From positions 1-43,334 of the forward strand of contig JAAZNL010000046.1 in the NCBI GenBank assembly GCA_012798315.1: 43,334 nt of DNA, given 5' to 3'. Position 1 is the stretch's first letter. Each line of letters opens with the position of its first letter. Positions 30,809 to 38,472 of the stretch are shown here, one piece after another. This DNA comes from a candidate division WWE3 bacterium (GTDB lineage: Bacteria > Patescibacteriota > WWE3 > UBA101185 > UBA10185). The notes under the pieces are model-generated. The model was not told where the DNA came from. It saw only the letters and a list, made by a program, of their open reading frames with translations, and searched no databases. Made by a program: the position numbers and the translations under genes.

Positions 30809-31840
30809 ATGAAGGCAAAAAACAGCTTAGCTGCGCCTGTATCCCTGGTTACCGGCGGTGCCGGGTTTATCGGATCTCATGTTGCTGAAAATGCCCTAAA
30901 TCTGGGGCATAAAGTAGTGGTTCTAGATGACTTAAGCGGGGGTTTCGAGAGAAATCTTCCGAAGGGCGTAATTTTTGTAAAGGGCAGTGTTAACGACGTA
31001 TCTCTATTAGATAAACTATTTAGCGATTACAAATTCGATTACGTTTATCATCTTGCGGCTTACGCGGCCGAAGGTTTAAGTCACTTTATTCGCAATTTTA
31101 ACTACACAAATAATTTAATTGGCTCAGTAAATTTAATTAACCAAAGTGTCAAACATAATGCTAAACGTTTCGTCTTTACATCAAGCATTGCTGTGTATGG
31201 CGAAAATGTAACTCCCATGGTTGAAACTCTTACTCCGTCTCCCGAAGATCCGTATGGCATATCTAAGTATGCTGTGGAGCTCGATTTAAAAGCCGCCCAT
31301 AAAATGTTTGGTCTCGAATATACGATTTTCAGACCTCATAACGTGTACGGTCCAAAACAAAATCATGGCGATTCCTACCGGAATGTATTAGGTATTTTTA
31401 TAAACCAAATATTTAAGAAGCAACCAATTACAATTTTTGGCGATGGCACTCAAACACGGGCATTTTCTTATATAGATGACGTTGCTCCTTATATCGCCAG
31501 GTGTGTACAGATGTCGTCTACTGTAAATGAAATTTACAACATAGGCGCGGACAAACCATACACTATTTTAGAGCTTTCCAATGAGATATTTAACGCAATG
31601 GGTAAAAATTACGGTATAAATTTTTTACCTGAAAGAAACGAAGTTAAACACGCGTTTTCTGATCATAGTAAAGCACGAAAAGCTTTTAAAATGAGAAAAG
31701 CCGTCAGTTTGTGCGAAGGAATAAATAAAATGGTCGAGTGGTCTAAAGAAATAGGAGAAATGCAGCCTACAGTTTTTAACAATATTGAAATTGAAAGTAA
31801 CATGCCAAAAAGCTGGGCAGCGTTAACTGCCAAAAAATAA
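30809..31840 (+). CDS. NAD-dependent nucleotide-sugar epimerase/dehydratase (SDR family)
   Basis: The 343-residue extended short-chain dehydrogenase has the NAD-binding TGGAGFIGSH, the DDLSGG acidic loop, VYHLAAYAAE, the catalytic Ser region FTSSIAVYG and the catalytic YGISK. A substrate segment follows (FRPHNVYGPKQ and later GDGTQTRAFSYIDDV). This is the UDP-glucose 4-epimerase-like group, acting on nucleotide sugars for surface polysaccharide. The precise sugar cannot be read. It ends at a shared hairpin with the convergent GtrA gene. No Shine-Dalgarno is seen upstream; a TAAATT lies 4 nt before the ATG region. Confidence 0.92.
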   Translation: MKAKNSLAAPVSLVTGGAGFIGSHVAENALNLGHKVVVLDDLSGGFERNLPKGVIFVKGSVNDVSLLDKLFSDYKFDYVYHLAAYAAEGLSHFIRNFNYTNNLIGSVNLINQSVKHNAKRFVFTSSIAVYGENVTPMVETLTPSPEDPYGISKYAVELDLKAAHKMFGLEYTIFRPHNVYGPKQNHGDSYRNVLGIFINQIFKKQPITIFGDGTQTRAFSYIDDVAPYIARCVQMSSTVNEIYNIGADKPYTILELSNEIFNAMGKNYGINFLPERNEVKHAFSDHSKARKAFKMRKAVSLCEGINKMVEWSKEIGEMQPTVFNNIEIESNMPKSWAALTAKK

Positions 31841-31868
31841 GAGGAAACGTGGGCGAATGTTTCCTCTA
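31838..31868. terminator. Bidirectional terminator-like hairpin between epimerase and GtrA genes
   Basis: AGAGGAAAC (31840-31848) pairs perfectly with GTTTCCTCT (31859-31867). The arms overlap both stop codons, so one structure serves both convergent genes. The T tracts are short. Confidence 0.65.
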
Positions 31869-32285
31869 TTTGGTGAAAATTATGCGGTCAAAAACAAAGT
31901 AGTTAACCACCATAATCATCAACACTGCAATTGCGTTTGCAAGTTGGTAATGAAGTCCGAGGCTAAGCAGAAACAGATCCACTGCTGTATTTATGCCCCA
32001 TACCACAATTTTAATGGGTATATACTTTCCAACCCTTTTTAAGTTTTGCACAAACGTAGCTGTCCGGTCTCCCCATGTAAAAATTGCATTTAATACAAAC
32101 TGCAAAATGTACAGAAAAACCGTTACATACACATTTGTCCAGGCTGGGTTTATCAGCAACCTTTCTGTTAGCCAATATTGCAAGCCGGCGTTTAGGCAAT
32201 ATAAAGTTCCTCCAATCGCCAAAAACATAAGTTTCCGCCGGTGTCTGCGAATTAACAAAGTCGTTAATCCCATTACGGTATCCAT
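31866..32285 (-). CDS. GtrA-like membrane protein
   Basis: From the ATG at 32285 the protein has 139 residues and four membrane helices, with the GtrA family pattern: FLAIGGTLYCLNAGLQYWL at the N-terminus, FVLNAIFTWGDR mid-protein, and VNYFVFDRIIF at the end. GtrA proteins help move lipid-linked sugars or anchor glycosylation of surface polymers. The frame is open to 32420, but GGGAG 7-8 nt before the chosen ATG and the family length decide the start. It diverges from the GT-C gene. Confidence 0.88.
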   Translation of the reverse strand: MDTVMGLTTLLIRRHRRKLMFLAIGGTLYCLNAGLQYWLTERLLINPAWTNVYVTVFLYILQFVLNAIFTWGDRTATFVQNLKRVGKYIPIKIVVWGINTAVDLFLLSLGLHYQLANAIAVLMIMVVNYFVFDRIIFTK

Positions 32286-32374
32286 TTGTCTCTCCCTGTC
32301 TTCTAGTCTTTTATGAAGGTTATAGTAACACATGAACAGAATTTGAGTAACGTTACTTGTCGAAAGGTCGTAAG

Positions 32375-32388
32375 TGATACAATAAAGC
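32375..32388 (+). promoter_or_regulatory. Extended -10 promoter of the GT-C gene, leaderless GTG
   Basis: TGA-TACAAT (32375-32383) ends 5 nt before the GTG at 32389. Confidence 0.5.
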
Positions 32389-33465
32389 GTGTTAGAAAAA
32401 ATTCTTCCATATTTTCGCAAAATTAAACTAATTTGGATTATTGAACTGGTTGGGTTACTTTTGATTACCCTGCTTTTGTATAAAGTTGATTACAGCCTAG
32501 ATAAAGAATCCGAATATTATTACGGGGAAAACGATATCTATTTCGAATATCAGGCTGCAAAACAACTTCAAAAAGGCAATAATCCTTACAACAGAATTTT
32601 AGAAGGAAATATGATTGAAAATGATAAATACGCTACCCAACTTCCCTTATATTTTTACACTTTGGCGTATATCAGACAGATTTCAGATAACGAATTCGGA
32701 GAATTTTTAGACAATTACAGAATAGTGATCTTTTTTGCGCATATTCTTGGCGGCGTTTTTATTTACCTTTTTTTCCGGAAAATTGACAAACGATTTTTCG
32801 GCCTTTGTGCCGCGCTTTTTTATATGTTTAATGTTTGGAGTCTGAACAGTTTTCTGAATTTAAAACAGGATATGCCCGCCATAGCTTTACTTCTTTTGTC
32901 TTTATATTTTTTAAGAAATTCCAAATACCGATGGTTATCATACATTCTATTTGGCTTGTCCCTTGGAATAAAACATATAGGCATATTTATTGCTCCGCTT
33001 TATTTAACGCCGTTATTTTTTAAAGAAGATAGTTTTAAGAAATTTTCACTTAATATGTTCCTACTGGTATTAACTCTATTTATACCGTCTGCGCCGCTCT
33101 TTTTTGATAATCCGTTAAGTTTTATTAATTCAATGTTATTTAGCTTAACAAGAAGTCCTCTTGACACAGAAATCACATATGGATACAACGAACTTTTAGT
33201 ACAATATGACCCTTCCTATAACACGGGAACATTACTTCAGCAATTGCTTCCGAGATTACCGTTATTAGTAGCATCACTATTAGCTTTTTCATTGTTGATA
33301 TTACGTATTATTCCTAAAGCGACATACGCGTTTTTAGCAGTATTAGTGTTTGCAATTTTTAATCCTATTATTTTTCCGCAATATGTAACATGGGTAACTC
33401 CTCTTGCCATGGTAGCTTTTACTGATTTGCTGAGTTTTGATCCGAAGAGTGGCGCAAGTGCTTAA
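32389..33465 (+). CDS. Polytopic GT-C/DUF2029-like glycosyltransferase
   Basis: The 358-residue protein has about nine or ten membrane helices. The first extracytoplasmic loop is acidic and aromatic (ESEYYYGENDIYFEYQAAKQL, then NPYN), placing the Asp/Glu residues expected for a GT-C catalytic site that uses polyprenyl-phosphate sugars. A helix with LNLKQDMPAIALLLLSLYFL and a LGIKHIGIFIAPLY segment resembles the mannosyltransferase-like DUF2029 and related families. It neighbours an epimerase and GtrA, supporting surface glycan assembly. Its end overlaps the convergent small membrane protein gene by 47 nt. The start is GTG. Confidence 0.78.
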   Translation: MLEKILPYFRKIKLIWIIELVGLLLITLLLYKVDYSLDKESEYYYGENDIYFEYQAAKQLQKGNNPYNRILEGNMIENDKYATQLPLYFYTLAYIRQISDNEFGEFLDNYRIVIFFAHILGGVFIYLFFRKIDKRFFGLCAALFYMFNVWSLNSFLNLKQDMPAIALLLLSLYFLRNSKYRWLSYILFGLSLGIKHIGIFIAPLYLTPLFFKEDSFKKFSLNMFLLVLTLFIPSAPLFFDNPLSFINSMLFSLTRSPLDTEITYGYNELLVQYDPSYNTGTLLQQLLPRLPLLVASLLAFSLLILRIIPKATYAFLAVLVFAIFNPIIFPQYVTWVTPLAMVAFTDLLSFDPKSGASA

Positions 33466-33625
33466 TAATGTAGGGTATATAAAACAAAAAGTAGACAAAA
33501 CTAGCTCCGACAATTACGTATTCAAAGGTGTAGTCAGGTTCGTTTCCGGTGGTAATATCGTCTAGAGCCAGAAGGCTTAAAGTAACGAGAATAGCTGCTA
33601 TTAAACAAAATACAGCATGCTTCAC
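33419..33625 (-). CDS. Small two-helix membrane protein
   Basis: This 68-residue protein has two membrane helices (about 4-21 and 35-56) and a basic/polar C-terminus. No family was recognised. It starts with GTG, and a perfect TATAAT ends exactly 6 nt upstream, the same arrangement as at confirmed genes. This is the main support that it is real despite its 47-nt 3' overlap with the convergent GT-C gene. Confidence 0.55.
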   Translation of the reverse strand: MKHAVFCLIAAILVTLSLLALDDITTGNEPDYTFEYVIVGASFVYFLFYIPYIIKHLRHSSDQNSANQ

Positions 33626-33637
33626 ACGTACATTATA
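33626..33637 (-). promoter_or_regulatory. -10 element of the small membrane protein gene, leaderless GTG
   Basis: TATAAT (33637-33632) ends 6 nt before the GTG at 33625. Confidence 0.55.
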
Positions 33638-33679
33638 AACCTGCTGCGCTATAAGTGCGAATGTCGGATTTTGCTTTGT

Positions 33680-34453
33680 TTATTCTATTCCCCACAAAAT
33701 CGATAACGATGTAGATACAGCTATTTCTCCACTAGGAACTTGCGCGTCAGCACTACCGCCGCCCATTGCTGAACGCAATTCAGCGGTGTTGGCATAGTAA
33801 GGTTTTGGTGAAATGTCGTAAGTACTGTCAGTAATAGAGACCGGCTTCATTAATTTAACCTGAGATAACTTCGCTAATTCCTGTGCTTTTTGTTTGGATT
33901 TATTAAAAGCTAATTCGCGTGCCTGACTAACTAATTTAGTCTTGTCTTCAATATCAAAGGTAATTCCATTAAATTGGGCATTATCTATTGTAGATAGAGA
34001 ATCAATTAGAGTAGCTGCCCTGGTAGCTTTAACATCCAAATTACGTACTTTTAAAGAAAGTGATTGAGTAGCACGTTGGCCTAACACTTTTCTGCCTGAA
34101 TTCGAATAGTCGTACTCTGTATATACACTTAAACCTGTTGTTGATATGTCGGAATCGGATAAACCGTTTTCTGTAGCTTTTTTAATTGCTTCATCAATCT
34201 TTTTATTCACCATTTCCAAGGCTTCTCTGCTGGTTGGAGCCATTTCGCTAAAACTCAAATTAATTTCGGCCATGTCGGGTTTTGCGTAAACTTTACCGTC
34301 TCCCGCTGTGGAAATAGTATTACTGATCTTACCGCCGGTTTCGACTCCTCCGATTTGTTTTATATATATACCAGTACGGGATAAAAAGTAAAAAGAAAGA
34401 ACCACAGATAAACCAACTATAGTATAAATGATTATATTTTTGTTCAAGGGCAT
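33680..34453 (-). CDS. SIMPL domain (DUF541) extracytoplasmic protein
   Basis: A single N-terminal helix (about 8-24) precedes a SIMPL/DUF541 domain. The family start ISTAGDGKVYAKPDMAEINLSF, the DISTTGLSVYTEYDY segment and the late NKSKQKAQELAKLSQV helix are clear, and the C-terminus returns to a VSTSLSILW strand. Family members (such as BP26 and YggE) are envelope proteins that form oligomers and have been linked to oxidative stress, without a defined reaction. It has a monocistronic leaderless-type promoter (TATTAT 6 nt before ATG). Confidence 0.92.
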   Translation of the reverse strand: MPLNKNIIIYTIVGLSVVLSFYFLSRTGIYIKQIGGVETGGKISNTISTAGDGKVYAKPDMAEINLSFSEMAPTSREALEMVNKKIDEAIKKATENGLSDSDISTTGLSVYTEYDYSNSGRKVLGQRATQSLSLKVRNLDVKATRAATLIDSLSTIDNAQFNGITFDIEDKTKLVSQARELAFNKSKQKAQELAKLSQVKLMKPVSITDSTYDISPKPYYANTAELRSAMGGGSADAQVPSGEIAVSTSLSILWGIE

Positions 34454-34465
34454 GGATCTATAATA
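34454..34465 (-). promoter_or_regulatory. -10 element of the SIMPL gene, leaderless spacing
   Basis: TATTAT (34465-34460) ends 6 nt before the ATG at 34453. Confidence 0.5.
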
Positions 34466-34474
34466 CCAATTAAC

Positions 34475-35077
34475 TTACATTACGTTCAAGCTTTGTAAAT
34501 GTTCTACAAAAGCTACAAAGTCAGTATAAACAAAGGTATTTATTCCCAGCTCGCGCGCTCCGCCCATTTTATCCGGATCATCATCGGAGTAAACAATTTG
34601 GTCAGGTGGTACGTTTGCTTTACGGATTAATTCCCTAAATATTTCTTTATTTGGTTTATCAAATCCCACTTCATAAGACAGTACTACAACATCAAAATCC
34701 TCTAAAAAACCAAATTTATGCTGTAAGCCAATAATACGCGCAGGAAAGTTGTTGGAACATATTACTGTTTTATAACCACGGGCTCGCAAACGTCTTACAT
34801 AATCAACGGCTTCCCGGTTAATTTCGTATCCGGTAATCAGTAGATCTACAATTTCTTTTACACTCAGTGATAGATTCCATTCTTTTAATGCCCATGCCCA
34901 AAATTCTTCATCACTCATTTTTCCGAGTTTATACTGCTTATTCATTTGGTCCGATTTTAGGAAAACCCTTTTTGCTTCGTTTTCAGATACGCCCAGATAT
35001 TTTAGGGAATTAATAAAATTAGTTTTCCCGTTGAGGAAATATACACCGTCTAAATCAAAACATATAGCTTTAATCAT
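34475..35077 (-). CDS. HAD-superfamily hydrolase
   Basis: The 200-residue HAD-IA-type phosphatase has motif I FDLDGVYF (nucleophile D8 and acid D10), motif II in VICSNNFP, motif III Lys in FDKPNKEIF and motif IV YSDDDPDKM. A small helical cap (about 15-80) resembles phosphoglycolate phosphatase and epoxide-hydrolase-like HADs. The substrate is unknown. It follows the excalibur gene by 11 nt without a promoter of its own, so it belongs to that transcript. Confidence 0.9.
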   Translation of the reverse strand: MIKAICFDLDGVYFLNGKTNFINSLKYLGVSENEAKRVFLKSDQMNKQYKLGKMSDEEFWAWALKEWNLSLSVKEIVDLLITGYEINREAVDYVRRLRARGYKTVICSNNFPARIIGLQHKFGFLEDFDVVVLSYEVGFDKPNKEIFRELIRKANVPPDQIVYSDDDPDKMGGARELGINTFVYTDFVAFVEHLQSLNVM

Positions 35078-35088
35078 TTTTGTTTAAT

Positions 35089-35610
35089 TTATTTTGTGCT
35101 CTTAGGAAGACTTTCACATGCTTCCCCATCTTTATTTCCGTCCAGTCTGTTTATATCGTTGCCTAATCCTCCTACTTTCTCAAAAAAAGCTTGGGCCTGC
35201 GGCTGAGTTTTAAAGTCGGAACAATTGTACTGATCCGCTTTTTTCCCTTTTGTCGCGTCCGTTGTTGTGTTGCCGAATACGTCGAACAATACATTTCCCG
35301 ACGAATCTCTTTGGACTTCAGATTGTTCGAAAGATTTGGTTTTTATTAACTGCTGAACATCATAATCTTTATTTGAAACTTCCATACCTAACGCGGCCAG
35401 TAATGCTAAAAATGCTACAACCAAAAATATACGGGCTTTTTCCCAGACTACAAAAAGTACAGCCACAACGGCCATAAGAAAAATAATTACTCCAAGGCGG
35501 ACTTTCTTACTGCCACGTATGTTCCTTTTAGTTTCTTTATTTTTGGAAATTTTTACGTCTTTAACTTCTTCTGAACCTGATATGGGTGTAATATCTTCGT
35601 TTTCTTGCAT
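35089..35610 (-). CDS. Membrane protein with C-terminal excalibur calcium-binding domain
   Basis: From the ATG at 35610 this 173-residue protein has a charged cytoplasmic N-terminus, a long hydrophobic region (about 38-77, likely two helices), a linker, and an excalibur domain at the C-terminus: [18 protein letters not shown] then [15 protein letters not shown] with the DxDxDG-like calcium loop. The frame extends to 35628, but its -10 box lies inside that extension, which places the start at 35610. Excalibur domains sit on extracellular nucleases and wall-associated proteins. The neighbour LCP gene supports an envelope role. Confidence 0.87.
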   Translation of the reverse strand: MQENEDITPISGSEEVKDVKISKNKETKRNIRGSKKVRLGVIIFLMAVVAVLFVVWEKARIFLVVAFLALLAALGMEVSNKDYDVQQLIKTKSFEQSEVQRDSSGNVLFDVFGNTTTDATKGKKADQYNCSDFKTQPQAQAFFEKVGGLGNDINRLDGNKDGEACESLPKSTK

Positions 35611-35622
35611 ACATAAAGTATA
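35611..35622 (-). promoter_or_regulatory. -10 element of the excalibur/HAD transcript, leaderless spacing
   Basis: TATACT (35622-35617) ends 6 nt before the ATG at 35610 and overlaps codons 3-4 of the longer open frame, which argues against the upstream ATG. Confidence 0.55.
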
Positions 35623-35641
35623 CGCCATTTAGCAATGCGAT

Positions 35642-36664
35642 TTAAAGTGTAATTGATCCTGTACTTTCAAGCTTGTTTTGTACGTCTGTATGTAGCTGTG
35701 TCCACGCGGAGTCTTTTGGTATATATACCCACGCGTGATATTCACTGTCAGGATAAAGCCCGGGGTGATAAATATAGTTATCGTCCAAAACGAAGGATTC
35801 TATTTTGTATTTGTCTTTATCTTTGTAAAAATCCCAAAGGTAAATAGAATCTTCCAGTGTTAATGTTGTTTTCATTTTGTCCACGGCGGTAACGGCATTA
35901 TAAAAGGCCGTAATATCAAAAGGCCAAAACTTGCTTGTAGGTTGTTTTACCGCTTCCAAAAACCCTTTTAAAATTGTTTGCTGTCTTTTTGCGCGCATTA
36001 AATCGCTGCCTTCACCGTTATCCCCTTTTCGCGACCTGGCAAATGTTAACGCTCTGTTGCCGTTCATTATCTCTGGCCCCTGCGTAAAAGTTATGGTTTC
36101 AACAGCGGTATCGGAATCATTCGGGAAGTTATAGTCCGTAAAAGTTCGTTCTATATTCACTGGGACTCCGCCAAATGAGTCTACTAACCATTTAAAATCG
36201 GAAAAATCACACATAACATACCCGTCTACCTGTTGGCCGGATATTTTGGCAAACGCATCCATCAGTGTTTCAGGTCCATAAACAGAAAATAAAGCGTTAA
36301 TTTTGTCTCCGTTTATCCATAAATCCCTTGGTATCGAGGTTAAAAGCACTTTATCTGTTTTTGGATTTATGGATACGAGTACTAAGGTATCTGTATTAAA
36401 CCCGGTTTGAGATTTATTTCTCCTGTCTATTCCTATAAGAATAATATTTAAAATGTCTTTTTTTGCTAATGGGGATTTGGGCTCCTCCCCAACAGGCTCA
36501 AGCTCCTCAATAAGTTTTCCAAAAGGATTAATAACTTTTTTCTTAGCTTCAGGCGTGGTTTTCTTAACTATGTCGGGGACTAAACTCTTATTTGAAGTTA
36601 CGTATGCGGCAATTCCAAATACACCTGCCAAAACGAAAATCCCTATTAACACACTTTTACGCAT
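35642..36664 (-). CDS. LytR-CpsA-Psr (LCP) family envelope transferase
   Basis: The 340-residue protein has an N-terminal anchor helix (about 5-22) and an LCP domain: NIILIGIDRR, TDTLVLVSINPKTDKVLLTSIPRDLW, the YVMCDFSDFKWLVDSFGGV core and ALTFARSRKGDNGEGSDLMRAKRQQ with the Arg residues that bind the pyrophosphate lipid. LCP enzymes transfer lipid-linked polymers to the cell wall. Key Asp and Arg residues look intact. It neighbours glycan genes, fitting surface polymer attachment. It has its own promoter region containing an 11-bp palindrome. Confidence 0.95.
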   Translation of the reverse strand: MRKSVLIGIFVLAGVFGIAAYVTSNKSLVPDIVKKTTPEAKKKVINPFGKLIEELEPVGEEPKSPLAKKDILNIILIGIDRRNKSQTGFNTDTLVLVSINPKTDKVLLTSIPRDLWINGDKINALFSVYGPETLMDAFAKISGQQVDGYVMCDFSDFKWLVDSFGGVPVNIERTFTDYNFPNDSDTAVETITFTQGPEIMNGNRALTFARSRKGDNGEGSDLMRAKRQQTILKGFLEAVKQPTSKFWPFDITAFYNAVTAVDKMKTTLTLEDSIYLWDFYKDKDKYKIESFVLDDNYIYHPGLYPDSEYHAWVYIPKDSAWTQLHTDVQNKLESTGSITL

Positions 36665-36688
36665 TTAAACATATTAAACCCGCCGGGT
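36665..36688 (-). promoter_or_regulatory. LCP promoter with an 11-bp GC palindrome
   Basis: A TAATAT (36676-36671) lies 6 nt before the ATG. Immediately upstream is the perfect palindrome ACCCG-C-CGGGT (36678-36688), unusual in this AT-rich DNA and well placed for a repressor. Confidence 0.4.
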
Positions 36689-36756
36689 AGTTACAGCAAT
36701 ACGTAAAAACAATGCTTTAATGACTTGTAAAAAAGCGTGTTATAACTTTATTTGTT

Positions 36757-37071
36757 TTAAATACTAAGAAAAATAACGAATAGCAACAAATAAAACGCAA
36801 TCCAAGTCAGCGTCCATCCGATTAACTTAAATGCCTCTTTATATTTTTTGTCCCAAAACAATACTCCGGCGCGTCCTAAAACCAAACTGGCGGAAATTAC
36901 GGCAGAAAATATAAAAACCAAAAGCATTATTATCGGGGCATAAAACTCTCCGGTATCATTTCTAAAAAGTCTGGTGACGTTCGTTAAAACCAATGAAACA
37001 ACTATTATATAACTTACCAAACCACTAGCTTGTAAAAAACCTATAAAAGGAGAAGACATTCGTTTTAACAT
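36757..37071 (-). CDS. Small three-helix membrane protein
   Basis: This 104-residue protein has three hydrophobic helices (about 15-35, 45-68, 82-103) with a conserved-looking loop GRAGVLFWDKKYKEAFKLIGWT. I cannot name the family, though its form resembles small membrane proteins common in this bacterial group. A TGn-extended -10 (TGA-TAAAAT) ends 6 nt before the ATG, supporting both its reality and its start. Confidence 0.72.
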   Translation of the reverse strand: MLKRMSSPFIGFLQASGLVSYIIVVSLVLTNVTRLFRNDTGEFYAPIIMLLVFIFSAVISASLVLGRAGVLFWDKKYKEAFKLIGWTLTWIAFYLLLFVIFLSI

Positions 37072-37086
37072 GCCCTAATTTTATCA
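37072..37086 (-). promoter_or_regulatory. Extended -10 promoter of the three-helix protein gene
   Basis: TGA-TAAAAT (37086-37078) ends 6 nt before the ATG at 37071. Confidence 0.6.
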
Positions 37087-37111
37087 CAGCTGATAAATAC
37101 TATTCTGTAAA

Positions 37112-37210
37112 TCAGTTTCTTTTGCTTGATTTATAAACAAATTCTGCTATTTTTCTCAGCAGACGACCAAAGCCCTCTACTATATCACTGAAAAATTTTT
37201 CCATATTCAT
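37112..37210 (-). CDS. Candidate 32-residue amphipathic microprotein
   Basis: A short frame from ATG 37210 (or 37204) to TGA 37114-37112 encodes 32 residues containing EKFFSDIVEGFGRLLRKIAE. This would form a single amphipathic helix with a basic C-terminus. It fills most of the otherwise empty 37072-37266 gap. TTGACT (37246-37241) and TATATA lie upstream, though their spacing (20 bp) is loose. No family was recognised and it may be non-coding. Confidence 0.35.
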   Translation of the reverse strand: MNMEKFFSDIVEGFGRLLRKIAEFVYKSSKRN

Positions 37211-37266
37211 AGCTATATACTGAAATTTCCCGTGGTAAAAGTCAAGATCGGTAATGAGAATAGGCC

Positions 37267-37506
37267 CTAAATGAGCAGTTTAATTATAGCAACAAGTCCA
37301 ATTAACGCCCAAACAATATTTAACACAGCCGGCTGGTATGCTTTTTTACTTAAAGATACAACAATAATTCCAAGAGCACCTGTAACATTTAAAACCTGGT
37401 AAATCCGAGTGTGCGCGGTAATTATGCTAAAACTTACTAGAGTATAAGCCGTTAAAACAGCTGCAGAGCCGTACCATCCTACTATATTCGCAAATTTACT
37501 TGACAC
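37267..37506 (-). CDS. CBU_0592-like small membrane protein
   Basis: The 79-residue protein has three helices with the pattern IVGWYGSAAVLTAYTLVSF, YQVLNVTGALGIIVVSLSKKAYQP and VLNIVWALIGLVAI. This matches my recollection of the CBU_0592-type domain, a family of small membrane proteins without known function. It starts with GTG, and a TGT-TAACAT element ends 6 nt upstream. Confidence 0.8.
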   Translation of the reverse strand: MSSKFANIVGWYGSAAVLTAYTLVSFSIITAHTRIYQVLNVTGALGIIVVSLSKKAYQPAVLNIVWALIGLVAIIKLLI

Positions 37507-37521
37507 GGTTTAATGTTAACA
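37507..37521 (-). promoter_or_regulatory. Extended -10 promoter of the CBU_0592-like gene, leaderless GTG
   Basis: TGT-TAACAT (37521-37513) ends 6 nt before the GTG at 37506. Confidence 0.5.
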
Positions 37522-37569
37522 TAGTTAGATAACTGCTTCTATTACACTCCACCGAACAGTATCTCAATG

Positions 37570-37584
37570 TGATAACATATTTAC
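37570..37584 (+). promoter_or_regulatory. Extended -10 promoter of the nucleotidyltransferase gene, leaderless GTG
   Basis: TGA-TAACAT (37570-37578) ends 6 nt before the GTG at 37585. It uses the same hexamer as the divergent CBU_0592-like promoter. Confidence 0.5.
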
Positions 37585-38349
37585 GTGAGTCTAATACCCG
37601 AAATTACCCATCACCAACGCTTAGAGTTAGCAGAAAATATCTTTAATAAGTTAATGACTGAAAAGCAGAGTGAGATTTTGGCAGTAGGATTATACGGTTC
37701 AATGGCCAAGAATACTGACCATCCTTTTTCAGATGTTGAGTTTGATGTTATTCCCAAAATAGACGGAGTTAACTTTTTTGTTTCGGAAATATATAACGGC
37801 ATTAAATACGAAATTAACTACATTAGTAAGAACATACTTCTTGATAACATTAGAAATCCCGGAAAAATTGATTGGCCGGAAACCATATCAGCTTCATTAA
37901 CCGCAAAACCTTTATACGATCCAACTGGGGTTTTTGATGAATTTAAAAAAGAATACGAACAGTTTATAAAAACCGATTTTACACCTTTTTATAAAAATCT
38001 TTTTGTTGAAGGAATATATGAATCGATGTGTAAGTTTGTAAAAGCGGCCAAATACGACGATGAATCGGCTATAAGATTTTATGCATATCACTATCTATTT
38101 GATGAATTTATCTGTTTTATTTTTATTCTCAACAAATCAGTAATAACAAATGCGGCAACAAGATGGAAAGATTCTCTCGAAATGCCTGTTAACTTTGAGT
38201 CTCATAAGAGATTTATTAATCTGCTAATGTCAGGAGATGTTAAGGATGCAGATACGGTTATAAAAAGTGCATTCGATGTTTATAGCGATATCGAAACATA
38301 TATGAAGTCTAAAGGCGTAAGTACTAGTTCAGAAGAGATCCATATTTAA
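37585..38349 (+). CDS. ANT(4')-like (kanamycin nucleotidyltransferase family) protein
   Basis: The 254-residue protein has the nucleotidyltransferase motif VGLYGSMAKNTDHPFSDVE (GS at 38-39, D50, E52) and aligns by recall along its full length with staphylococcal ANT(4')-I (253 residues). Corresponding blocks are YEINYISKNILLD, IDWPETISASLTAKPLYD and LLMSGDVKDADTVIK. E142 occupies the place of the catalytic base E145. Such enzymes transfer AMP to aminoglycoside hydroxyls, but a chromosomal homologue this divergent may act on another substrate. It starts with GTG, is leaderless and monocistronic, and AT-rich like its neighbours, so not obviously a recent acquisition. Confidence 0.82.
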   Translation: MSLIPEITHHQRLELAENIFNKLMTEKQSEILAVGLYGSMAKNTDHPFSDVEFDVIPKIDGVNFFVSEIYNGIKYEINYISKNILLDNIRNPGKIDWPETISASLTAKPLYDPTGVFDEFKKEYEQFIKTDFTPFYKNLFVEGIYESMCKFVKAAKYDDESAIRFYAYHYLFDEFICFIFILNKSVITNAATRWKDSLEMPVNFESHKRFINLLMSGDVKDADTVIKSAFDVYSDIETYMKSKGVSTSSEEIHI

Positions 38350-38352
38350 TAT

Positions 38353-38381
38353 TTGAATTTGTTTTTAAATAGTGATAGACT
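38353..38381 (+). promoter_or_regulatory. Promoter of the YkoE-like gene
   Basis: TTGAAT (38353-38358), a 17-bp spacer and TGA-TAGACT (38373-38381) predict a start near 38388 and a leader of about 85 nt. Confidence 0.5.
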
Positions 38382-38397
38382 CCATGCCAACAAACTC

Positions 38398-38446
38398 TGG
38401 GAGACTGTACAAAATGCGCTTTGAAATTTGAAACACAGTTCCCCCA
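38398..38446 (+). promoter_or_regulatory. Structured 5' leader hairpin upstream of the YkoE-like gene
   Basis: TGGG-AG-ACTGT (38398-38408) can pair with ACAGT-TCC-CCCA (38435-38446), closing a 26-nt loop that contains a tandem TTTGAAA repeat. It lies between the promoter and the GGAGG at 38463-38467. It does not match the TPP riboswitch consensus as I know it; its regulatory nature is inference. Confidence 0.4.
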
Positions 38447-38472
38447 TTATTCGAAGGTCATAGGAGGCCGGA

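Noticed and set aside
32286-32420. N-terminal extension of the GtrA protein to 32420
   Set aside because: The extension has no family similarity and crosses the divergent GT-C promoter. A GGGAG site and normal family length support the ATG at 32285.
38350-38472. TPP riboswitch upstream of the YkoE-like gene
   Set aside because: The conserved TPP aptamer segments are not visible; only a simple hairpin is present, so it is reported as an unclassified leader.
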